Shown here one piece after another: positions 53,701 to 63,900 of a DNA stretch of 64,000 nucleotides (position 1 is its first letter; every line of letters starts with the position of its first letter). The DNA is taken from contig CM041199.1 of the NCBI GenBank assembly GCA_023078555.1, positions 4,407,315 to 4,471,314 on the forward strand, written 5' to 3'. The notes beneath the pieces are model-generated. The model saw only the letters and a list, made by a program, of their open reading frames with translations, made no database searches and was not told the DNA's origin. The DNA is from Ulva prolifera. Its lineage: Eukaryota > Chlorophyta > Ulvophyceae > Ulvales > Ulvaceae. A program made the translations under genes and the position numbers.

Positions 53701-54400
53701 GCGTACAGTGCATGCTGCAGAGACAACAGTGGCACGGTGCACGGTGCACACTTCATGGTGATGGTGACAACAGTTAACCTGGTCGGCTCCTGCGTGCAGC
53801 CGCTGACTGCTGCATACTCTCTGGCTCCAGATCGGGTGGCTCTGCCAGTGCAATGCATGGGTCTCTGGGTTGTGCCCACACGTGGCAGCGGTATATCATT
53901 GCCAATGTTTCCATGGCTTCCTTCCGGCAGAATGGCTCCAGTAGCAAGCAGTAGCATTGCAGATAGCTGCAGAATCTTTCACAGAGTGGAGGATGTGTGG
54001 TTGCGGATGTGTGGCATCGTGGGCATGTTGTTGAGATGATCCCAGCATTATGAGAACCAGCTGCAGTCCTCAGAGCCCAACAGACAATAGTTCTGCAGCT
54101 TCTCTCCTAGCCTGCTCCACAACGTTGCCCCTTGTGAAGCTGCCAATTCGATAGTTTGACACAAGGCTGTCTGTTTGTAGGGCCCTGACGTAGATGTGAG
54201 TGCTATACGTGATCACTGTCTTACACATGTCAGATGCCATCATGATGTTAGATTCACATGGGCAAGCTCGGCAACTGAGACGAAACAGGCCGTTCTCGTG
54301 CTGCGGTGATCAGCTGTCCTGCCTCGGAGCACGTGCTGTCGGATGTACCCTTGAGCCAGGCCCCAATGTGGTTTGATGGATGCACCACGCTCAACACAGC
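50800..54400. repeat. Tandem duplication, copy A (about 3.6 kb)
   Basis: The segment is repeated directly at 54430-58070. Anchors are AACTTCGATTTTACAC at 50938 and AACTTCGTCTTTACAC at about 54550; GTGGTGGACAACTG in both; the gene starting at 52204 against 55709; TGGATAAATTACAA near 53629 against TGGATAGGTTATAA near 57228; and CTCGGCAACTG at 54267 against 57960. The offset drifts from about 3,505 to 3,705 bp because of indels. Identity is highest over the gene's 5' half and patchy elsewhere. Confidence 0.8.
51728..52204 (-). CDS. Small Cys-containing protein, paralogue A, 158 aa
   Basis: Family not recognised. It is a single-exon frame with strongly G/C-ending codons. The N-terminal half (MTRITAVGRAITGTHNPLLG, then ATHLRGGSAGG and TRHLSKTPDKIP) is nearly identical to paralogue B. 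It is rich in Thr, Arg and His and lacks a signal peptide; an organellar presequence is possible. The C-terminal half is diverged but keeps the spacing of VDCGD, a CC pair (NARCCELPF), a CPPG motif and a final Cys (ESCKDPEG). It ends DIVCCAL, a weak CaaX-like terminus absent from B. Differences from B are in-frame indels of 9, 2 and 1 residues or a changed C-terminus, never frameshifts, which supports a real protein under selection. It could be a lineage-specific gene. Confidence 0.65.
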   Translation of the reverse strand: MTRITAVGRAITGTHNPLLGSPLTTATHLRGGSAGGNLDADPALPVHTTRHLSKTPDKIPKDPKDSDDGGVDCGDSPSRLPVVSFGAGGDPDPVDVPPADKALTQFSDAELLDAINARCCELPFLAYVSRCPPGANFAIRSAIESCKDPEGDIVCCAL

Positions 54401-54429
54401 AGATGTCAATCAATGGCCAATCGTGGGCC
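52205..54429. other. Upstream/intervening part of duplication copy A
   Basis: A plus-strand frame at 52851-53348 is open but the homologous stretch in copy B (56460-56970) is broken, so it is not treated as coding. It shares long blocks with copy B, for example CACAGGTCCGAGGAGCCAGG near 53022. It probably contains the promoter of paralogue A plus older non-coding sequence. Confidence 0.45.
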
Positions 54430-55247
54430 ACAGTGGCAGGAGCAAGCATGAATCTATTGTCATTTCCTGCGGCTTGTTTGCAAATTTTGACCACGCAGCA
54501 TACAGTCAAGCTGGTCAGGGTGGGCACTCACACTGTGGCTTGCACGACACAAACTTCGTCTTTACACAGTCAAACGTGGTGGACAACTGGATTGATCTTT
54601 GCACATACTTAGCAATACTATCAGTGCTTCTGCCTTGCACGACTTTGTCCAACACCACGTGCGGATCTGCTCTCTGCGGCTTCAAATCACTGCTTTGATG
54701 GGTTTGAAGAGGCTGGAGCGACTGGCTCCGCAGCTCGCCAGACTTACTCGGTCACTCCCTAGATTTCGCAGCCCAGCTACACATCACGCCCGCTAGGCTA
54801 CCTCTCACACCCACTGCCCGAAGCGCCGGCTCCTCCACCGCTCACCACCTCAGTTGCAACACTTAAGTGACATATGTATCGGCAGCTGCATTGCACATGA
54901 TCTCCTTTGCTGGCCATGCCAACGTCCCTTCCAGAGACAAACGATTCACACGCCCGTGCAATGACAGTCCCCTGCTCAGCCACAAAGGCTGAGCAAACAC
55001 ATGCATGCACAAAGCCGGTGAAGCATCCTCGGCTGCAATGATGCCCCGGCGCCAGTGGCTCGCCTTGCAGTGCCCTGGCATACATTTGTATGAGAAGGAG
55101 ATTTGCTGGCGTCTAGGCGTTGCACCGGCATATGCATTTCAGCCCCAGCGGCGCCGTCCTCCTAGGCTTCGCGCTGCCATAATGCATGGTAGCCATGCAT
55201 AATGCCGCAGCAACACTATGCCCCCACCCCGCAGCAGATGATGACTG

Positions 55248-55709
55248 TCATGAGTCCTCACAGCCTTCGATTGTCGATTGGACGCCGAGGCCGCCGGGGG
55301 GGCAGCTGACAAACGCCTGGAATGGCGGCTGGCAGCATTTGGCGGTGATCGCATCCTGCAGCTCAGTGTCACAAGTCGCCTCGTCAGCGGCCGCCACGTC
55401 AGCAGGATTGGACTCTCCGCCTATGCCAAAGCTCTCCTTCGGCCAGCGGAACGGGGTGTCACCGCAGTCGACTCCGCCATCATCACTGTCCTTTGGGACC
55501 TTCGGGCCGGCTGCGTCGACTTTGCGGCTCGGGATCTTGTCGGGTGTCTTGCTGAGGTGGCGGGTCGTGTGCACCGGCAGCGCGGGGTCTGCATCAAGGT
55601 GGCCGCCTGCAGAGCCGCCGCGGAGGTGCGTGGCGGTCGTGAGCGGCGAGCCAAGGAGAGGGTTGTGGGTGCCTGCGATGGCGCGGCCTGCAGCAGTGAT
55701 TCTGGTCAT
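55248..55709 (-). CDS. Small Cys-containing protein, paralogue B, 153 aa
   Basis: Paralogue of the gene at 51728-52204, 3.5 kb away in the same orientation. It begins MTRITAAGRAIAGTHNPLLG and has a 9-residue in-frame insertion (within KIPSRKVDAAGPKVPKD) relative to A. It then keeps VDCGD, a CC pair (TAKCCQPPF), SCPPGG and EGCEDS at the end, with an extra Cys in EATCDTE. The first 60 codons are almost identical to A at DNA level while the last 70 have changed substantially, which suggests gene conversion of the 5' part or relaxed/diversifying change of the 3' part. No function is recognised. Confidence 0.65.
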   Translation of the reverse strand: MTRITAAGRAIAGTHNPLLGSPLTTATHLRGGSAGGHLDADPALPVHTTRHLSKTPDKIPSRKVDAAGPKVPKDSDDGGVDCGDTPFRWPKESFGIGGESNPADVAAADEATCDTELQDAITAKCCQPPFQAFVSCPPGGLGVQSTIEGCEDS

Positions 55710-58596
55710 GCATGTGGTTCATGCCCGGGTGGTCGACTGAAAGAACAGGAGCCGTAAAGCTTGTTGAGAACGAAAGTGCGCGGAACAAATTGTTGTCCAA
55801 GACAACTTGTCTCTTCGGTACTTGGCATCAGCTGCACGGTCTACAAGGTGGCTACAACTGGCAAGAGCAGAGGCATATGCATGCCTCTCCAACTGACACA
55901 ACAAGCGGAGGCATGCATGCAGCTGCACCAAGCGGTGAGTTCAAGTTGTGCTTCAATTCAGTGCCATATGCGCATCCTTGGGTGCTGCTAATGCGAATCT
56001 GATCAGATATTCATGAGGCATTTGGCGGGATGAAGATCAGAATGACCATGTTCTAGGTGCACCTATAACGTACCAGTGAATATGCTGTGCACTGAAAAGC
56101 CTTTGCGACGGTGCAATCAAGAGTGCCTGCCCCCGACGGCATGAATACAGCGCTACGCCGTGGCTATGAGGGCTGCGCAGTTTGACCGGGCTGGGATACG
56201 CATATTTCAACAGATTGCCAGTTAAATACAGCGTATTGTGCACAAATCAAAGCCTAGATCACACCGTCAATCTGTGTGACTGATAGAGAGAGGAGGCATA
56301 GGCCGCAAACAATGACTTGTCGGAACATTTCAATGTCGCACGCGGCAGGTAGGCTCAATCTTTCGCAGCGGGTACTGCACAAGATCAAGCAGAGGATGCG
56401 GCAAAACACTGATACGAGGCTTGAGATATTTTGTGGTGGAGTTAAGGTTGTAGGACATTGCCTGATCCTTATACAGCTGCGCAGCACCGAGGCGAGTTCG
56501 ATTCGGCACTGCCGCTTAGCGGTTGATCTCGCAAAGGGGTGGTCGACGTGTCTTCGCAGTCAATTTAAAACTGGATGTCAACGGAGGATGTATACAGATT
56601 CCCTTCTGCATTTTCTCTCGTGTGCACAGGTCCGAGGAGTCAGGACCCAGCGGCTACCACACAGCGTATATTACGCGATGACGCCTTGAGCTCACTTACG
56701 CCATCCTTTGTGGACACAGCGGAAAATCCCTCCCAAGTATGCGCTGGATGCCCTCAACGTTGGAACCGCTGGTACCGCTCGCCATCGAAGCAGCCCATAC
56801 GCACAGCGGTGATCGGGCTTCGAGGCTGCAGCACCCGCATGTGCCTGCCTTGCTTCTACAATGTCTACTTCCCGCCTGTCCACTTCTCCCCGCCTGTCCA
56901 CTTCTCCAGCCGTCCCTATGCTGTATACAGGCTTATATACATTTCTGCTGTATACATGTAGAACCCCCCGCTGCCAGATCTGAACAACCGTGTGCTGTTC
57001 CGGCGTTGCAGAACCTGACACCATTCTCCACTGTCGGGGACGAGCAAGCGAAGCATGTGATGCAGTTCTTGCCTAGTTCCACGTCCAGGTACAATCTGAT
57101 GCTCTGTGAAGGCAGCCATGGTGAAACAGCCTCTGCCTTCAGTTTGTCAGTTGTTGCCACAGACAGCATTGCAGGGGGCAACAGGTCGCATTGCTTATGG
57201 ACCTTCGACATCGCCCTCAAAATTCTTCTGGATAGGTTATAAACTTGATAGATTACAAATCCTCGTCTGATGTGCGGAAGGACGGTTCGGTGGTGCAGGG
57301 TCCAGTAGTGCAGAGACAGCAGCATATGTGGTCCCGTTAACTCGGAGTTGTCAATGTCCAATAGGATACGGCTCAGTAAATTCAGATTTACTTTACTTTA
57401 CGATAGGCCACAGCACATGCTTCACGCTGATGATAACCACAGTTGGCCTGGGGCGCGGCTGCACGCAGGAGCCACTAACTGTTGCATGCTTTCTGCCAGT
57501 GGTATCAGATCGGGTGGCTCTGTGTCGCACATGGGTCACTGCATTGTGTCCACTTGTGGCAGTGGTGTATCATTGGCTGTTTTCCGGCAGAATGGCCTCC
57601 GGTGGAAAGCAGCAGCATTTCGAATGGCTGCAAGCAGCTTTGACAGCTTAGAGAATGTGTGTTGCGGACGTGTGGGGCGATTGCGGGCGTGCATCGGGCT
57701 ATGCCTCCCCATTCTGTTGAGATGGTTCCAGCAGTATGGGAACGACCTGCGGTCCTCAGAGCCTGACAGACAACACTTCTGCACCCAAGATCCTAGATAG
57801 GTCCACAATGTCTGTTTGCAGTGCCCCTTGTGAAGCTGCCACTTTGTTACTTTGACACACGGCTGCCCTGCAGGGCCCTGGCATAGGTGGGAGTGCTCTC
57901 AGTGATCACTATCTGAGTTATGCCAGATAGTATCATTTCTAAAAGATTTTCATGCGCAACCTCGGCAACTGCGACGGAACAGCTTGTTCTCCTGCATTGC
58001 TGAGCAGCTCACCTGCTCCGAGGACTTCCGCATGTGAGCCAGGCCCCACTGTGATTTGATGGACACACCACGCTGTGCTTCTCCTACACACTGTGGCCGG
58101 CCTCGCTTACCTGTCACACCGGATGCCTTGCTCTACAGTGTGACAACATCGTTGCTGCTGCGCCTGATTGCCAGGTCCGACACATGTGAGTCCCGGCTCC
58201 AAATATGATGACCATGCGGCACGGTGGCGTCTGCTCTGTGCGGTGAAAGTAAGGTCGGTGAGCTCTTGGGGATCGGGTCTGGTGGCCTGTGCACAGCTGT
58301 GTGGGCAGATAGTCTGGGGAGTTCCCTGGCATGTAATATTGAACTGACTACCAGCTGTTGCATGTGGTGCAAGAGATCTGTTGGCTGTAAGCAGGCGGTG
58401 CACACCACGAGCAACGGCATGGCACAGCACGTGTGGAACAATAAACGTTGATTTATGATACAGTTTATCAGCACAGGCGACATCTAGTGTATGCAAGCGC
58501 GACATCATTGCCTGTGTCGGGACGATTCCGTCGGGGGTATCAAGCTGAAGCAAGACATATGGCCATGCTTAAGCACTGAAAATTCACAACACAGCA
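55710..58596. other. Upstream part of copy B and spacer before anoctamin
   Basis: 55710-58070 is duplication copy B without an intact frame. 58071-58596 precedes the anoctamin ATG and probably holds its promoter; I find no clear TATA box. A frame on the minus strand (58107-58553) has no recognisable product. Confidence 0.4.
57322..57405 (+). repeat. 75-80 bp dispersed repeat, copy G (empty site known)
   Basis: CATATGTGGTCCCGTTAACT, CGGAGTTGTCAATGTCCAAT and AGGATACGGCTCAGTAAATT, then CAGATTTACTTTACTTTACG, form a full-length copy. The paralogous site in duplication copy A lacks it, giving its approximate borders. Confidence 0.85.
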
Positions 58597-60899
58597 ATGA
58601 ATGATCCCGCTGGACCAATCGGCCCAGGCGAGGTCCTTCACTTGTCTACAGCGCATGCGAAAGATGGCCAGGCTCTCAAGTTCGACCTAGAATCTATTTT
58701 TGCGCGCAATGGCTTCCTTGTTGAGGAGTACATGGCAGATAAGCTGCTGATCACCCCGGATGTCAAGGTGATTGAGCTTGAAGCAATGCACATGGGGCTC
58801 CGCAAACGACTTGCGCCTACGGCACAAATTGAACAAGGTGTCGAATTCGATACGTTCGACGCCGAAGCACGCCATGCTTTCAAAGACGTCGATTCTCCGG
58901 GCTTCTTCACGCCTGCGGAAGTGTCCATGCTCACTCACAGGCTGCTGTCGTACATCAAGGTGAGTGTGTCACTCTTGACCAGTCACAGCGGAAGCGCAAA
59001 CTCTGTGATTGCCGCGCATCGGCGGCAAGAAGCTGTTCTTACCTCTCCATGTTCAGGTAGATGATATTTTTTCGTCTAAGATGCGGCTGCAAGGTAGATC
59101 AGTGTACACTGGTCAGCCTCTCGTGGCAGCACTCATGCGGGCTGACATTCTGGAGGAGGTCATGCCAGTCCATGACGCCGTGCTTCACCAGACCATGCTG
59201 CCACATTTTTGGTCCGCATTTCCGAAAACATCGATTATCAGGGACTACTATGGAGACTCCGTTGCCCTGTACTTTGAGTGGATGAAGTTCATGTGGCACT
59301 GGCTGACCGTCCCAGGCATCGCAGGACTCGCTGTGTACATCGCACATCAATACACAGGTATGGGCGTCCATTCCTCAGTTACAACATGTTCCAAATGCTC
59401 GACATCGGAATTATTGCACGCAATCGATGTCCAGCACAGTGCGTGGATCGTGTACACCAGCTGTCTTAGTGCAAAATTCAATGCACATCATCGCACTGAG
59501 TAAGCAGTCCACAGCTCCATGGTGCGATGTATGCACGATTGTTGTGCTCAGCTTTGGGCAGATGCCCACCCAGCGGCCATCATGCCAGATGCCACGAGTC
59601 TCGGCAGCGCAAGCTCAGCCCCACAACAGTCCAGCACTGCACACTTTGTAGCCCACACTGCATCTGGCTCAACCCTCCCCTGCAGCCGCCGATATGCATT
59701 CAAATATGATTCCACGTTTTTCTTCTCATAAACAGCAGAACCCGAAGCGATCCTGTATGGCGGCCCCACACAGGTCCGGCAAGGCCAACGCCAAGTACAT
59801 CCGGCATGTTGTCCCGTTCTGTCCGAGTTCCTAATGCCCCCTCAGGATACGGCTAAGGAAATCCAGAATGACTTAACGTCAAGTTTCACCTCACTCTCCG
59901 CACAGCCGCAGAGGCATGCAGATACACGGACAGACGCAGAGGCATGCATGCATACGAACAGGCGCTGGGGCGTGCAGGGGAGACTGTCGACGACAGCCAC
60001 CTCGTGCCCCTCTACTCCGTCGGCATAGTCTTCTGGGCCGTCCTCTTCAACAAGTTCTGGGTGCGGCGGGAGGCCCAGCTGGGCGTCGAGTGGGGCACGG
60101 TGTGGTCGAGCGCGGCCCTCCGCGTCCGCCCCGAGTTCAAAGGCGCGACACCTGCAGCCTCCGCCTTACCTGCATAACCGCCCCCCGTGGTCAGGACAAT
60201 GTGGATGAATGACATCGAACGCATTCAGGTCCCACCGCCCCCCGTGGTCAGGACAATCGCTGTAATCCATGTAATCGAATGCGGTCAGGTCCCATCTGTA
60301 GAGCTGAACGCCTCTGCTGTTTGATGGTAACTGGGGCCGGGACTGGAACCCACAACGGACGCAAGCAGCATCTGTGGTCAGGGTTGATAGTGCTAATGCT
60401 CACGGCGCCTGCCTCGTTGTGATGGGCTAGCTCAGCATGCTGCGGGTTGCAGCCCCACCCACGCACATGCATGGGGAGTACTCTGTCTTCCGCCGCAACT
60501 CCATGCCTGTCCATGCCCCAGCTCTCGCTGAACGAGCAATCTGATGTCCACGCAGGCTCTTTTGTTGATTGCGCAGCAGCACACTCCACCCACTGCTGGC
60601 TGTCCGTTCGATCGGTCGATGTCTCCCCTTCCCGCACTGGCGCGTTGCCGTGCTGTTCCGGGGGGCCACGGCCGCCCCTTGGCACCATCTCCATTCCATG
60701 CATGCCCGCCGCCCCTGCCCCAGCCCCGTGGCCGTGCAGGCAAGTGGAGGACGTCGCCGGTGACGGGCAAGCAGGAGCTCTACTTCGCGCCGTGGCGGCG
60801 CTGGCTGCGGTACACTCTGTCCGCGGCCGTCACCGCGGCGCTGCTCACATGCGCCTTCGCCGTCATGCTCTGCAGCCTCAACCTGCAGGCACGCCCCCC

Positions 60900-60932
<33 letters not shown>

Positions 60933-63900
60933 TCTGGCGTCACCCTGCCAGTGGCCATTGTCTGATCCTCCCGCACCCTACGTGGTGCCGTACCTCAAGC
61001 TGCCGCTCCCGTACACCATCACATGCCTGCACCGCATGCATTAACATGTCGCAGCAACTGTAAGGCTGCGGTCCTGACCACCACCCAGGCCCATGTTCCA
61101 CTGCCTGTTCCCCTGCTGCAATTCATATGGCCTAGCATCCCAGCCGCATCCATGGGATGCACCCCCATTCCCAGCCGCGTCAGCGGCCGGCTGGCGTGCA
61201 GGGCTACATCCAGGACCCCGCCGACGACTTCCACGTGCCGGCCCTCGCGCGCCTGTCCGCCCCCGGCGCCGTCTTCGACCCCCGCCGCTCCTCCCGCCCC
61301 GGACTCGCAAACAAGGCCCTCCCCCTGGTCCCCATTCTCCTCCACATCGCCGCCATCGTCACCCTGAACCAGGTCATCTACCGCCGCATCGCGCAGGCGC
61401 TCACCGACTGGGAGAACCACCGCTACGCCGACGCGCACCGCGCCTCTCTGATCGTGAAGCGCTTCCTCTTTGAGGCGTTTGACTGCTACGTCGCGCTCTT
61501 CTATCTCGCCTTCTGGCACCTCGACATCATGAAGGTTCGGGGGGAGCTGCAGGGGATGTTCACCGGGGACTGCGCGCGGCGGCTGGCGCTGGAGGTGCTG
61601 CTGCCGGGGCTGCTGCAGCGCGTGTTTGCGGCGCGGCGCCGTGGGGAGGTGCGCGGCCTCCCTCTCATGTACTACCTAATCGATTTCCAACACATACCTG
61701 CTGCAAAGGTTGCACCATCTATCACCCCTCTGTTGCTGCATGATTTATTGCCAAGACAAATTTGCTACAATGGATTCATTCATTCTCTCGTGCTCATTCT
61801 CTGTCTGTGTTCCCTGGGTTTGTGTTGCTAATCGTGGATAGAGCAGTTCATCTGTATACAAGGCACATGTAGCTGGCGTAGCTCGTTGACCATGCATGTG
61901 TGGCGGTGGTGAGGCAGGCAACATCCACAGGCACATTGAGACACCCCGCAACGGGTGCGGACAAGCTACAGAGAATATATTATATATTCCTGTGCCCTGC
62001 TCTGGAGGCTGGGAGTCCGCACTCTCAACCTATATATGGTATTTAGGCCGAGAGTACAGACTCCAGCCTCCCCTGCAGGGCACGGCTGGGGCGCAGCGTG
62101 TCGTCAAGGACACATGTCAGGTGGCAGCTGTGCCTGCCCCTGGCACCGACCTCTGTAGCCGATGCAGGTGCATGCAGATACATCACAGTCACCTGTGGCG
62201 CATGGCGCTGGTCGAGTCCTAGTGCCACAACACAACTCAGATGTACCCGCCATGTCCGCGACGCAGTGCAGGTCTCCTATCGTGTCGCGAATCAAATGTT
62301 CGCGCCAGATCCGACACAAAACCCTGACACCGTCGAGCGAGCGCAGGTGGACAAGGTGAAGAGGGACCTCGGGGAGGTCAAGGCGGCGGCGCTGCAGGCC
62401 GTGGCGGACGCGCAGAAGGAGGAGTACGACGACTTTGATGACTACATGGAGATGGTCATCCAGGTGCGCCGCAACCCCCCACCGCCGCACCTCCCTTCAG
62501 TTTCATTTTGCGTGCGAGCGTGTATGTCAGGTGGATCTTCCGACCGAAGAGCTTGGTTGCAATACACTACAGTATGCTTTGGTGCTGTGCCATGCACTGG
62601 CCCGATATCATGTGAACTCCGCCTCACCTGCCAGCACACTACGGCTGTCTTATTGTCGGTGGTCCCTGGTTGTCGGTGGTCCCTCCAACAGTGGACTCCA
62701 GAAGATTCTCGGCTGTGTGGAGCGCGAGCACAAGGCGAGTCAGCGTGTGTGTGCAGTTTGGGTACGTGAGCCTGTTCGCGGCGGCAATGCCGGTCGCGGC
62801 GGCCATCGCGTGCGTCTACACGGCCGTCGAGATGCGGTCGGACCTCGTGAAGCTGCTCCACATCTGCCGCCGCCCTGTGGCGGACCGCCGCCTCTCCATC
62901 GGCGCCTGGCGCGCCGTCATGCAGGTGCCCCCTCCCCCCCCCCCTCTTGATGTGCCTTCTTCTCCCCGCGATGTAATGAAGCTTCTCCCTGCGAAGGGCC
63001 GTGTCCCCTCGATGGTCCTGCGCCATTGTCTCAGCATGTAACAATGCCCCACGCGGCCCAGCCACGTCCTCGCATTTGCGCATCCCCGCAGCTGAGCGTC
63101 GGGATCAGCGGCCATGGCATCAAAGCTGGTATCGCCTCCAACCCTCTTTCGCTGCATCCTGATACTGCAGATGGCTGACAGCGGAGCGTGGCCTCGTGCG
63201 TGTGCAGGTGCAAGCATGGATGGCGATCCTGACCAACAGCGTCGTGTTTGCCTTCAGCAGCGACCAGGTCATTAAGTTCTTCCCGCAGCTCTTCAAGACG
63301 CTGCGGCTGCCCCGAGGTGGCATCGAAAAGGTGCGATTGCTCCCTCCACCCTTCAGGCACACCTTTCTCTGAGGCACACCTTTACTATGAGCCACATCTG
63401 GTGTGAGGGCTAGCTGTGCGAAGGGTGTGTGGCTGGAGGGGCACCTGGTCACCGTTCGGTACTCGCCAGATAATGCCGACCAGCAGGCACACACAATCAT
63501 GTGCAGTGCTACAGTTTAAACTGCTCGGAACAAAATTCGGGAGATGGAAACACAGGTGTCGCACAGTGATCCCTTGACACCCATGCGCGTCAGCACACCC
63601 TCAGATGTGATACAAGCTCAAGCCACCCGGTCCATGCATGTAAGGTCCACGCAGCACCGCAAACACCCGGCTGCCTCTTGTATTCCGGACGGCTCCGAAG
63701 CCCATGCTGCCGCACTACCCACCAACAAAGTCCAACAATGAGCGCTGCGACTGAGGACGCTGGTCGCAAGGCCGCCATGCATATACTTGCCTGGTTTGTT
63801 GGGCTGGTGTAGCGGCCCAGACAAGTTGGCACCAGGGCGGCACCGGGTCCCCACAGCTCTCGTGCATGGCTACAGGCGGCACGTAACGGTGGAGGGGTGT

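Larger units (their letters stand above)
54430..58070. repeat. Tandem duplication, copy B (about 3.6 kb)
   Basis: Direct repeat of 50800-54400. Copy B carries dispersed repeat G (57322-57405), which is missing at the equivalent place in copy A (about 53735), so the repeat inserted after the duplication. Confidence 0.8.
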
